Shown: positions 56,502 through 64,000 of the stretch, one piece after another
Position numbering within the stretch: the first letter of the stretch is position 1
How the letters are laid out: each line of letters starts with the position of its first letter
From: CAMAVH01 sp046297835
GTDB taxonomy: Bacteria; Pseudomonadota; Alphaproteobacteria; SMXQ01
Assembly: GCA_046297835.1 (NCBI GenBank)
Contig: JBKBHI010000002.1
Coordinates: 248,001 to 312,000, forward strand
Reading direction: 5' to 3'
Length of the DNA: 64,000 nt
The notes under the pieces: generated by a model
Database searches by the model: none
What the model was told of the DNA's origin: nothing
Seen by the model: only the letters and a program-made list of their open reading frames with translations
Program-made: the position numbers and the translations under genes

Positions 56502-57964
56502 ATTTGGGCACCAAGCGTGAGGATGACGCGGTTGTCGATGTAACCGCTCCCGGCCTGGCTCGAATCGCGCTCGTCATGCGAGAAGCGCAGCAGGCCGTAG
56601 TAATTTTCGCTGATCAGGTATTTCGCGCCGAACGACAGGCCCCAGATGTCGTCGCTGCGGTTGATGCCTTCGTACTCGTCGTTGCGCCAGAGGAATTTCA
56701 CGTCGAGGATTAGGTTGTAAAACGCCTCATAATCGACGGTGAAGGTGGCGCGCGTCGCGAGGATGCCCGAAGCGCCGACCTGCGTCGTTTCGTTGATCGT
56801 GCGCTGCGCTTCGGCCGTCATCGTCACAAGCTCTGTGGTGTTCCAGACGTATTTGCCGCTCATCGACCAGCCGGCGATCGTGTCGAGCGTGGCGTCGTCG
56901 TAATATTGCGACATGTAGCCGACGCCGGCCTCGGCGTAGCTGACGCCGGACACGTCCCAATTGATGCCGGCGAGCAGACGCCAACCCTGCGAGCTGCGCG
57001 CCAAGCCGTTGTCGTCGCGCGCCTGATCGTAAATGCGCGCGTTCACCGCCGGCTCGACGTAATAGACCATGCCAGGCACATCTTCCCAGCCCACACGCCA
57101 CGCCAGCTCGTGCTCGTTGCGGTCGCGGTCGTCGTTGTTGGTCGTGCCGACGTCGTCATAGTCGAAGCGGTTGAACGTGTAGGCGATCCGGTTGTAGACC
57201 GCCGTGCCGCGCCGCGTGTAGGCCACGTCCGCCGTGTAGTTGGCGTAGGGCGTCGGCTCGGACGAGCCGACGTCGTCGGGGCTGCCGCGCTGCTCGTGCT
57301 CGCGCCCGAACCGCAGGTTGGCGTTGATATATTCGTCCTCTTCGATGTCGAGACGCCCGCCGGTGCCAACATACCAGTTGAGATAGTTCTCGCTCGTCGT
57401 GTCGACATGGTGGGCCGAAAGCGCGCCGGTGTTGAAATAGAGCATGTGGTTCGCCCATTCCGACTGCACCAGCACCGACGGCGCGATCTTGACGATCTGG
57501 TCGGCGACCGTGTTGGTCTCGCGGCGGTATAGGTTGTCGGTGAACTCGAGCGTGCCTTCGATCTTCGGGTAGACCTGGAAGCTGCCGGTACGCTCGTAGC
57601 GCGGCAGCGGGTCGCGGTCCTTGCGGTCGGTCAGCAGTTGGCCGACCTCGGTGATGGCGTCGTCGAGCTGCATGCCGATCGCCTGGAATTCGGGGCGCGG
57701 GCGCAGCTGCACGGATTCCTCGAGCGCCGTGCCGGTCAGCCCAAGCGGGGCGAGGCCGGTGGCGAAAGCGCTCGGCGCCGTCGAGATGTTTTGCGACTGG
57801 GTATAGACGGGATCGTAGCCCTGCGCGGCGGCCGGCGCGGCCGCGCCGCACAGCAGGCCGGCAGCGAGCAACGCGCGCCGAGAGCAGCCCGAACGCCAAA
57901 AGCCCGCGCGCGTGAAAGCGCGCCGGCTCGGAGCGGCGGCAGTCTGATCGTATCGGCACATCAT
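56498..57964 (-). CDS. Outer-membrane beta-barrel protein, probable export partner of the OPX lipoprotein
   Basis: A 488-residue exported protein. The N-terminus has an Arg-rich stretch and hydrophobic LLAAGLLCGAAAPAAAQ signal. After about 100 residues it becomes a regular series of amphipathic beta strands (PKIEGTLEFTDNLYRRE, YFNTGALSAHHV, YINANLRFGREHEQ, AYTRRGTAVYNRIAYTFNRF, GLSFGAKYLI and so on), closing NRVILTLGAQI, with aromatic residues at strand ends. This matches barrels of the BBP2 kind found in Gum/Vps-like loci. The frame is open to 58006; the double ATG at 57964/57961 is my preferred start. The stop overlaps the OPX start (ATGA). Confidence 0.8.
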   Translation of the reverse strand: MMCRYDQTAAAPSRRAFTRAGFWRSGCSRRALLAAGLLCGAAAPAAAQGYDPVYTQSQNISTAPSAFATGLAPLGLTGTALEESVQLRPRPEFQAIGMQLDDAITEVGQLLTDRKDRDPLPRYERTGSFQVYPKIEGTLEFTDNLYRRETNTVADQIVKIAPSVLVQSEWANHMLYFNTGALSAHHVDTTSENYLNWYVGTGGRLDIEEDEYINANLRFGREHEQRGSPDDVGSSEPTPYANYTADVAYTRRGTAVYNRIAYTFNRFDYDDVGTTNNDDRDRNEHELAWRVGWEDVPGMVYYVEPAVNARIYDQARDDNGLARSSQGWRLLAGINWDVSGVSYAEAGVGYMSQYYDDATLDTIAGWSMSGKYVWNTTELVTMTAEAQRTINETTQVGASGILATRATFTVDYEAFYNLILDVKFLWRNDEYEGINRSDDIWGLSFGAKYLISENYYGLLRFSHDERDSSQAGSGYIDNRVILTLGAQI

Positions 57965-58045
57965 CCCCGGAAGGGTTCCCACTCCATTGGCCGCGCTCGG
58001 CGGCATGATCTCACGTTACTCCATACGCGCAATGCGGCCGTCCGT

Positions 58046-59173
58046 TCAACTGGCGCTGGCCGGCCGGCTCGGTTCCGTGACCGGCGGTCCGAAGTCCGGC
58101 GGGGTCGGCGGCCGCGGGCCGCCGCTCGGTTCGTCCAGCAATTCGCTGATCGCCCGAGCAACCTGGGCCTCGCTGCGCGCGATCTGGTCGACGGGACGCT
58201 GGCCGGGATCGAGCTCGGGCGGGCGCGCCAGCAGCGGCGGCTGCTCGATCGGCTGGATCACCAGGCCGGTCAGATAGGTTTTCAGCAATTGATCTGCGCC
58301 GGGCATGCGGAAATCCATGATGAGCTTGCCGCCCTGCACGCGCACGGTCAACGTGACCGCGCCGCCCTGGCGGTTGCCGGCGGTCTCCGCGCCTTCGAGG
58401 CCGCGCACCGACAGCACGGCCTGGCGCAGCCAGTCTTCCGGCTCGGTATTGAAGATGTTGAGCGTGATGCCGTTGGCGACGACCTGCTGACCGAAGGGCG
58501 CGAGGCTGAGCGCCGCATCGCCAACCGACTCGGTCATCAGGATGACGCGATATTCGCCGTCCGGCACGTCGAACTGCAGCCCTTCGATTCCGGCGATGCC
58601 GCCCGACAGGATCGGCGCGCCGTCGCCGGGGCGGCGCATGCCCTGCGTCTGGCTGCCGCGCACGCGCGGATCGTCCGGCCGGACGCGCTCGAATCCTTCG
58701 GTCAGCGGCTTGTCGGCCGGGCCGAAGTCGAAAGCGTATGCGCCTTCGGGGACGCGAAATTGGGAATCGACCTTGAGCTGCATGACGCGCGCGGCGTTCA
58801 GGCTTTCCGACACCGTCTGGGCGATTCGGTCGGCGGCGGCCAGCACTGTCGCCGGATCGCTGACCAGGCGGCTGTCTTTCAGCTGCTGCACGACGCGGAT
58901 GGCGCGCTGGCTGATCTCGTCCGGCGAGGCGTTGCCCGCAGCGATGAAACTCTTGAGCTGCTGGATGCCGTCCGGCGTGCCGGCGAGCAGGCCGGCGAGA
59001 ATCGCCGGCGGCACACGCACCGGCGCCGTCAGTTCCTGATTGGGCCCGCCTTGCTGGGCATGCGCGCCTTCGGGCGCAAGCGCGCCGAAGAAGAGGACGC
59101 AGCACCCCAGCGCCAGAACACGGCTCAGAACCGTCTCGGCGCGCATCGGCTTCATGGATATCCACAGACTCAT
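58046..59173 (-). CDS. Exported protein of unknown function beside the type I exporter
   Basis: A 375-residue protein with a Sec signal peptide (VLALGCCVLFFGALAPEGAHAQ, cleavage near residue 40). The mature part begins helical (PPAILAGLLAGTPDGIQQLKSFIAAGN, AIRVVQQLKDSRLVSDPATVLAAADRIAQTVSES). The middle is beta-rich (GLQFDVPDGEYRVILMTESVGDAALSLAPFGQQVVANG, then WLRQAVLSVRG and GGKLIMDFRMPG), like a carbohydrate-binding or jelly-roll module. The C-terminus is proline-rich. I do not recognise a family. The ATG at 59173 has GGAGG eight bases upstream. Its promoter matches that of the giant secreted protein, so it may act with that protein or its exporter. Confidence 0.7.
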   Translation of the reverse strand: MSLWISMKPMRAETVLSRVLALGCCVLFFGALAPEGAHAQQGGPNQELTAPVRVPPAILAGLLAGTPDGIQQLKSFIAAGNASPDEISQRAIRVVQQLKDSRLVSDPATVLAAADRIAQTVSESLNAARVMQLKVDSQFRVPEGAYAFDFGPADKPLTEGFERVRPDDPRVRGSQTQGMRRPGDGAPILSGGIAGIEGLQFDVPDGEYRVILMTESVGDAALSLAPFGQQVVANGITLNIFNTEPEDWLRQAVLSVRGLEGAETAGNRQGGAVTLTVRVQGGKLIMDFRMPGADQLLKTYLTGLVIQPIEQPPLLARPPELDPGQRPVDQIARSEAQVARAISELLDEPSGGPRPPTPPDFGPPVTEPSRPASAS

Positions 59174-59523
59174 TGGCTTCGCTCCTCCCCGCAGTGCAGG
59201 GGTTCGTCATGGCGGCTGGTCGGCCGATCTTATCGTAGCGCGGACCAGTGACCACGACCTTAGACTGGACTATATAACAAAATCTTTATATGCTTATCAA
59301 GGCATAATGAGGATATGAGCGCATTTTTGTTTCATATAACGAAATATCGGTGAAAGCCTCCTGGACTTTGAATGGAGCGCGTAACCCGATAAGTATCTCC
59401 GGCGCGCCGGTTTAACCAAACGGCAGGCCGCGCCGGAATAGAAGCGTATAGATAGAAGCGTCAAGAATGGGTCGGGGGACGGCCGCAACCGCCAGCCGGC
59501 GGTCGGCCATGGGGCAGTAGTCG
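59174..59523. other. AT-rich divergent intergenic region before the type I exporter
   Basis: No gene is seen. It separates the unknown exported protein (minus) from the exporter operon (plus). The part near 59265-59350 is AT-rich and holds the shared promoter element on the minus strand. No clear plus-strand promoter for the exporter could be fixed. Confidence 0.5.
59271..59300 (-). promoter_or_regulatory. Promoter matching that of the giant secreted-protein gene
   Basis: Minus strand TTGATA (59300-59295), 18 bases, TATATA (59276-59271), with ATATAAAGA inside the spacer. Over 31 bases it matches the 35720-35750 element at 27 positions, including 14 of the 18 spacer or flanking bases where promoters normally vary. 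The leader to the ATG at 59173 would be about 90 bases. Confidence 0.6.
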
Positions 59524-61776
59524 ATGAGTCAGCAGGATCGGACGAACGAAGGCGCGGCGAACGGCCGTCCCGCGAGCGAGGTCGTCACGCCCTTGCCGCT
59601 GGCTGGCGCGCGCGAGAACGCCGAGCAGGCCCTCCGCGACGCGAAGGCCGCCGCCGAACCGCCCAAGCCCGACGCGCTGTTGCTGTGCCTGGCGCGCGTC
59701 AGCGTGCTGCTCGGCAAGCAGACCAGCCTCGCCGAGATTCGCAGCGCCACGCCGCTGCCGACCGGCCGCATGACGGTCGACGATTTCGTGCGCGCCGCCG
59801 GCCGTCTCGGCTACAAGGTCGGCCGCCGCGCGCTCACCGAGGATTCGCTCAAGGCGATGCCGCTGCCCTTCGTCATTCTCGGCAAGGACGGCGGCGCCAA
59901 GGTCGTCACCGAACGCCGCAAAGACGAGTTCACCCTGTTCGATCCCAACCGCGCCAACGCCGAGACGGCGCGCGGCGGCGCTTTGCTCGCCTGGGCCGAG
60001 GGCGCTCTGCTGGTCGCGCCGATCACCGACACCGGCAAGGGCCTCGCGGGATGGCGCGCGCTGGTCTCCAACCGGCTGCGCGCCGCCTTGATCGAGATCG
60101 GCTTCGCCTCGCTCATCATCAACCTGTTCGCGCTCGGCGCGCCGCTGTTCTCGATGACCGTCTACAACAAGGTCATCGGCCAGCAGGCGTTCGACACGCT
60201 GACCGTGCTCGCCATCGGCATGATCCTGCTCTACGCCTTCGAGGCGATCTTGCGCGCGTTGCGCGGCTACATCGCCAGCCACAGCGGGGCGCGGCTCGAC
60301 GCGCTGATCGGCAGCGAGGTGATGCACAAGCTGCTGCGCATGCCGCTCGGCCATTTCGAATCGACGCCGACGGGCATGATCGCCGAGCGCCTACGCCAGC
60401 TCGAAACCTTGCGCCAGTTCTTCACCGGCGCGACGCCGATGGCGCTGGCCGACTTGGCCTTCGTCTTCATCTTCGTCGCCGCGCAGTTCTACATCGACGT
60501 CCGCATGGGAATGGTGCTGGTCGTCGTGATGCCGCTGTTCGTCCTGCTCTCCTTCTTCACGCACAAGGCGCAGAAGCGGCTGCTCGACCAAAGCTTCCAG
60601 GCGATGGCCGCCAAGGCCTCGGTGATGACCGAGACCGCGAACAACTCGCTGACGATCAAGTCGCTCGGCCTCGAACCCGAGATCGAGAAGCGTTGGGAAG
60701 ACCATCTCGCGCGCACCGCCTGGACCGGCTACCGCTCGGCCCAGCTCAGCAACACGCTCTCCTCGCTCGGCGGCGTCCTGCAGAACATCGCCAGCCTCGT
60801 CGTCATCGTGCTCGGCGCGCAATGGGCGATCGCCGGCGAAATGACGGTCGGCGCGCTGATCGCCTCGTCGATCCTCACCTCGCGCGCCATCGCGCCGATG
60901 CGCCAGGTCGTCTCGACCTGGGTGCAGGTGCAGGAGCTGCGCGCCGCCCTCGGCCGCCTCGACGTCATCATGAACGCGCCGGGCGAGCCCGAACCGGGCG
61001 CGCTCGGGCCCGCGCCGCGCCTCGGCGGCGCGATCACGCTCGAGAACGTCAGCTATGCCTACGGCGAAGAGCTGCCCAAGGTGCTCGAAGAGATCACGCT
61101 CAACGTCAAGCCTGGCGAGGTCATCGGCATCGTCGGCCCGTCGGGCTCGGGCAAATCGACGCTGGCCCGCATCGTCCAGGGCCTCTACAAGCCGGTCGAA
61201 GGCCGCGCCCTGCTCGACGGCACCGACGTCGAGCATATCGCGCCAGCCGCGGTGCGCAGCCAGATCGGCGTCGTGCCGCAGGAAGTGCAGCTGTTCGCCG
61301 GCACGGTGCGCGAGAACGTCGGCATGGGCCTCGGCCCCGAGGCCGCCGAACGCATCGTCGGCGCGTCGCGCTTCGTCGGCGCGCACGATTTCATCATGCG
61401 CCTGCCGAAAGGCTACGAGACGCAGCTCGCCGAGCGCGGCGTCGGCCTGTCGGCCGGCCAGCGCCAATTGCTCTGCATCGCCCGCGCGCTGGCGCGCAAT
61501 CCGCGCATCCTCATCCTCGATGAGGCGACCAGCGCGCTCGACCCCGAGACCGAAGGCGCGCTGCTGCGCAACCTCAAGCGCGCCGCCGAAGGCCGCACCA
61601 TCCTGATGATCACCCACCGCGCCGCGCCGCTGACCATCTGCGACCGCGTCATCGTCGTGTCTGGCGGCCGAATCGTGCGCGAAGGCACGCCGCAGGACGT
61701 GCTCGCGCCCAGAGCCGCCACCGGCGCGCCGGCCGGCGGCGGCCAGCCGCCGCAGAACCCTGGAGCCTCGTCATGA
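59524..61776 (+). CDS. Type I secretion ABC transporter with degenerate C39-like domain
   Basis: A 750-residue exporter half-transporter. Residues about 48-165 form a C39-peptidase-like domain (DALLLCLARVSVLLGKQTS, FVILGKDGGAKVV, FTLFDPNRA) that lacks the catalytic Cys context, as in RTX exporters that bind but do not cut substrate. An ABC membrane domain with six helices (about 180-460) and an ATPase follow: Walker A GPSGSGKST, signature LSAGQ (usual LSGGQ), Walker B ILILDEAT and H-loop MITHR. The partner adaptor overlaps by four bases. The probable cargo is the giant RTX protein at 16.3-35.6 kb. No outer-membrane TolC-like gene is in the window. Confidence 0.92.
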   Translation: MSQQDRTNEGAANGRPASEVVTPLPLAGARENAEQALRDAKAAAEPPKPDALLLCLARVSVLLGKQTSLAEIRSATPLPTGRMTVDDFVRAAGRLGYKVGRRALTEDSLKAMPLPFVILGKDGGAKVVTERRKDEFTLFDPNRANAETARGGALLAWAEGALLVAPITDTGKGLAGWRALVSNRLRAALIEIGFASLIINLFALGAPLFSMTVYNKVIGQQAFDTLTVLAIGMILLYAFEAILRALRGYIASHSGARLDALIGSEVMHKLLRMPLGHFESTPTGMIAERLRQLETLRQFFTGATPMALADLAFVFIFVAAQFYIDVRMGMVLVVVMPLFVLLSFFTHKAQKRLLDQSFQAMAAKASVMTETANNSLTIKSLGLEPEIEKRWEDHLARTAWTGYRSAQLSNTLSSLGGVLQNIASLVVIVLGAQWAIAGEMTVGALIASSILTSRAIAPMRQVVSTWVQVQELRAALGRLDVIMNAPGEPEPGALGPAPRLGGAITLENVSYAYGEELPKVLEEITLNVKPGEVIGIVGPSGSGKSTLARIVQGLYKPVEGRALLDGTDVEHIAPAAVRSQIGVVPQEVQLFAGTVRENVGMGLGPEAAERIVGASRFVGAHDFIMRLPKGYETQLAERGVGLSAGQRQLLCIARALARNPRILILDEATSALDPETEGALLRNLKRAAEGRTILMITHRAAPLTICDRVIVVSGGRIVREGTPQDVLAPRAATGAPAGGGQPPQNPGASS

Positions 61777-63161
61777 TCGGCGGTCTCAGCCGCAAAGCCC
61801 GCGACGCCGCCCTGCCCGGCGCGTTCAACGCCGACAGCGACGAGATGAAGGCGGGCTATGTCGATTTTCTGCCGGCGGCGCAATCGCTGGTGGAGCGCGA
61901 GCATTCGCCGATCGCGCGCACGCTCGTCGTCACTATCGGCGCCGCCTTCGTCGCGCTGCTCCTGTGGATGGCTTTCTCGGTCGTCGAGCAGGTGGCCAGC
62001 GCGCAGGCGCAGGTGCGTCCGGCTGGCCGCGTCAAGCTCATCAACCATCCCGAGGGCGGCCGCGTCACCGCCCTGCACGTGAAAGAAGGCGACACGGTGA
62101 AGGCCGGCCAGACTTTGGTCGAGCTCGATCCCGACGTGCTGCGCGAAGACGTCGCGCGTCTGCGCAAGGACCGTGCCGACCTGCTCGGCCAAGTCGCCCG
62201 CCTCGAAGCCGAAGCGCTCGAAGACGCGCCGCTGTTCCCCGAGGACCTGCATCGCGATTGGCCCGAAGTGATCGCGCAGCAGCTCCGCCAGCTTCAGGCG
62301 CGGCGCGAGGCCGTCGAGCAACGCCGCCTTGCCGCGCAGAACGTGGTGACGCAGCGCGAGACCGAAGTCGCCGCCCTCCAGAAAGACATCGCCGCGAAGC
62401 AGAGGAGCCAATCGATCCTCGCCGAGCAGGAGCAAGCCGTCGGCAGCCTCGCCGGCGAAGGGTATTTCCCGAAGCTGCAATATCTCACCATTCAGCGCCA
62501 GCTCAACGACGCCGTCGGCCAGGTGACGCAGGCGCAAGAGCAGCTGCGCGTCGCGACCGCCGCCCTCGCCGAAGCGCGCGCGCGGCTCGTCAGCGTCACC
62601 TCAGAAAATCTCGCACAGGTGCTGGCCGAGCTGTCCGAAGCCAAGGCCAAGCTCAACACCACCGAATCGGGCCTGGCCCAGCAGAATTCGCGGCGCGCCA
62701 ATCTGGCCATCAAATCGCCCGACGACGGCATCGTGCAGAACCTCGCCGTCTTCGCCGTCGGCCAGTCGATCGCGCCCAACGAGCCGATGATGCGCGTGGT
62801 GCCGACCGACGAGCGCCTGATTTTGGAAGCGCGCGTCTCGAACAACGACATCGGCTATATCCACGTCGGCATGCCCGCCACCGTGAAGATCCAGACCTAC
62901 GATTTCGCCAAGTTTGGCTCGCTCAGCGGCACCGTGCAGCAGATCGCCGCCGACGCCAGCGTCGAGAAGCAGGGCGATCCGCCGACCTTCGTCGTCCAGG
63001 TCATCACCGAGCGGAACTATCTCGGCGACAAGCCGGGCCAGCACGTCGTCTATCCCGGCATGCTCGGCCAGGTCGACATGCTGATCGACAAGCGCTCGAT
63101 CCTCGCCTATCTGACCGACCGCGTGCGGCGCACCACGGAGAGCTCGTTCCGCGAGAGATAG
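61773..63161 (+). CDS. HlyD-family type I secretion membrane fusion protein
   Basis: A 462-residue periplasmic adaptor. A short cytoplasmic N-terminus leads to one membrane helix (LVVTIGAAFVALLLWMAFSVV, residues about 48-68), then the lipoyl-like half VRPAGRVKLINHPEGGRVTALHVKEGDTVKAGQTLVELD, a long alpha hairpin coiled coil (about 120-310) and the beta-barrel domain with VVPTDERLILEARVSNNDIGYIHVGMPATVKIQTYDFAKFGSLSGTV, the HlyD signature region. The ATG overlaps the transporter stop (ATGA) with GGAG nearby. It bridges the ABC transporter to an outer-membrane channel encoded elsewhere. Confidence 0.93.
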   Translation: MIGGLSRKARDAALPGAFNADSDEMKAGYVDFLPAAQSLVEREHSPIARTLVVTIGAAFVALLLWMAFSVVEQVASAQAQVRPAGRVKLINHPEGGRVTALHVKEGDTVKAGQTLVELDPDVLREDVARLRKDRADLLGQVARLEAEALEDAPLFPEDLHRDWPEVIAQQLRQLQARREAVEQRRLAAQNVVTQRETEVAALQKDIAAKQRSQSILAEQEQAVGSLAGEGYFPKLQYLTIQRQLNDAVGQVTQAQEQLRVATAALAEARARLVSVTSENLAQVLAELSEAKAKLNTTESGLAQQNSRRANLAIKSPDDGIVQNLAVFAVGQSIAPNEPMMRVVPTDERLILEARVSNNDIGYIHVGMPATVKIQTYDFAKFGSLSGTVQQIAADASVEKQGDPPTFVVQVITERNYLGDKPGQHVVYPGMLGQVDMLIDKRSILAYLTDRVRRTTESSFRER

Positions 63162-63203
63162 CATGCGTGCCGATGGCGGGTTTTCGCGTCTCTCGGGGCG
63201 CGC

Positions 63204-63242
63204 AGCGGTTCGCCGCTATCGGGCGCGCCGGCTATAGCCGGC
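63204..63242. other. Hairpins between the exporter operon and cobT
   Basis: AGCGG-TTCG-CCGCT (63204-63217) and the perfect palindrome GCCGGCTATAGCCGGC (63227-63242) lie between two convergent genes. Either may help end transcription, but neither has a proper T run. Confidence 0.4.
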
Positions 63243-63254
63243 GAAACCTTGCGG

Positions 63255-64000
63255 CTACGCGCTTTTGCCGCTCACGCCGGCTTCGGCGAAGGTCGCCATG
63301 CCGCCGTGGCACGCCACGGCCGCCTTGAGCAGCGCCACCGCGAGCGCCGCGCCCGACGCTTCGCCGAGCCGCATGTCGAGATCGAGCAGCGGCCGCTTGC
63401 CGAGCGCCGCCAAAAGCCGCCGATGGCCGGGCTCGGCCGAGCAATGGGCGACCATGCAATGATCCAGCAGATCGGGCGACAGGCCGTAGAGCACCGCCGC
63501 CGCCGTGGTCGAAGCGTAACCGTCGAGCAGCACCGGAATGCGCGCCAGCCGCGCCGCCAGCACCGCGCCGGCGATGGCGGCGAATTCCTGGCCGCCGAGA
63601 CATTGCAGGATTTTCAGCGGATTGCCCGCCGCCGCCGCATGGCGCGCGACGCCGGCCGCCACCACCTCACGCTTGGCCGCGAGCTGCGCGCCGGAAACGC
63701 CGGTGCCGGGCCCCGTCCACTCTTCCGCACGGCCGCCGAACAAAGCCATGCAGAGCGCCGCCGCCGCCGTAGTGTTGCCGATGCCCATCTCGCCGAGGCA
63801 CAGCACGTCGATGCCCGGTTCCACCGCCATCATGCCGTAGGCCATGGCGCGCACCGTATCCTGCTCGCTCATGGCCGGCGCCTGGGTGAAATCGGCGGTC
63901 GGCGTCTCCAGCGTCATCTCGAAGACGCGCAAGTCCGCGTCGATCATCTGGCAGAGTTGGTTCACCGCCGCGCCGCCGTCGATGAAATTGGCGACCATCT
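63255..64000 (-). CDS. cobT: Nicotinate-nucleotide-dimethylbenzimidazole phosphoribosyltransferase, 5' end outside window
   Basis: The C-terminal two-thirds of CobT, which makes alpha-ribazole phosphate for the lower ligand of cobalamin. The visible 247 residues run from MVANFIDGGAAVNQLC through LCLGEMGIGNTTAAAALC (phosphoribosyl-binding region), GTGVSGAQLAAKREVV, VLLDGYASTTAAAVLY and DLDMRLGEASGAALAV, where the Glu of LGE is the catalytic base in known structures. About 90-100 N-terminal residues lie beyond the edge. The Met at 63998 is internal, not the start. It converges on the type I exporter operon and has no evident link to it. Confidence 0.92.
   Translation of the reverse strand, partial: MVANFIDGGAAVNQLCQMIDADLRVFEMTLETPTADFTQAPAMSEQDTVRAMAYGMMAVEPGIDVLCLGEMGIGNTTAAAALCMALFGGRAEEWTGPGTGVSGAQLAAKREVVAAGVARHAAAAGNPLKILQCLGGQEFAAIAGAVLAARLARIPVLLDGYASTTAAAVLYGLSPDLLDHCMVAHCSAEPGHRRLLAALGKRPLLDLDMRLGEASGAALAVALLKAAVACHGGMATFAEAGVSGKSA

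Noticed and set aside
56498..57964. TolC-like outer-membrane channel for the type I exporter
   Set aside because: The protein is a continuous series of amphipathic beta strands without the long helical repeats of TolC, and it is coupled to the polysaccharide export lipoprotein.
59524..63161. Possible bacteriocin exporter with active C39 leader peptidase
   Set aside because: The C39-like domain lacks the catalytic Cys context, and the locus contains a giant RTX protein with a C-terminal secretion signal, so an RTX exporter is the better reading.

Overview
The window is GC-rich, densely coded DNA from what looks like an alphaproteobacterium. This is an inference from the overall gene content: tripartite-tricarboxylate and TAXI-type binding proteins, an HprK-related kinase/PqqD module, Gum/Exo-type exopolysaccharide genes and cobT. 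No rRNA, tRNA, CRISPR array, insertion sequence or phage gene was recognised.

Layout. 1-9.7 kb is mixed housekeeping and transport: an edge-truncated exported protein, three orphan solute-binding proteins of three different families, two small lipoproteins, a dienelactone-hydrolase-like enzyme coupled to an EamA transporter, a PAS hybrid histidine kinase and release factor 3 (prfC). 10.1-12.6 kb is a compact module: a small Tat-like peptide, an HprK-related kinase, a PqqD-like protein and, convergently, an NTP_transf_5-type nucleotidyltransferase. 12.7-16.2 kb makes activated sugars (hldE, GDP-L-fucose synthase, GDP-mannose 4,6-dehydratase). 16.3-35.6 kb is one gene for a 6,430-residue type I secreted protein. 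35.8-48.5 kb is a tightly packed minus-strand operon of twelve polysaccharide genes (galE, flippase, polymerase, five glycosyltransferases, three methyltransferases and one FkbM-type methyltransferase). 48.6-58 kb holds a phosphatase, the initiating sugar-phosphate transferase, a second polymerase/ligase-type protein, a Wzc-type tyrosine autokinase, a short outer-membrane export lipoprotein and a beta-barrel. 58-63.2 kb holds an unknown exported protein and the ABC transporter plus adaptor of a type I secretion system. The right edge is a truncated cobT.

How it fits together. 12.7-63.2 kb reads as one biofilm-matrix locus: a Wzx/Wzy-type polysaccharide, probably fucose- and heptose-related and methylated, plus a giant secreted protein and its inner-membrane exporter. 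No TolC-type outer-membrane channel is present. The promoter of the giant gene and the promoter of the unknown exported protein beside the exporter share a 31-bp element (27 of 31 bases the same), and a shorter version precedes the small Tat-like peptide at 10.1 kb, which suggests common control.

The most notable structure is inside the giant protein. It has 36 Ig-like (He_PIG/CADG-type) units, with DUF4114-type domains or a calcium-binding RTX array inserted at the same loop in three of them. It also has three separate blocks of exactly seven WD-like beta units each, which I infer to be seven-bladed beta-propellers. Part of the Ig array repeats with an exact 606-bp DNA register.
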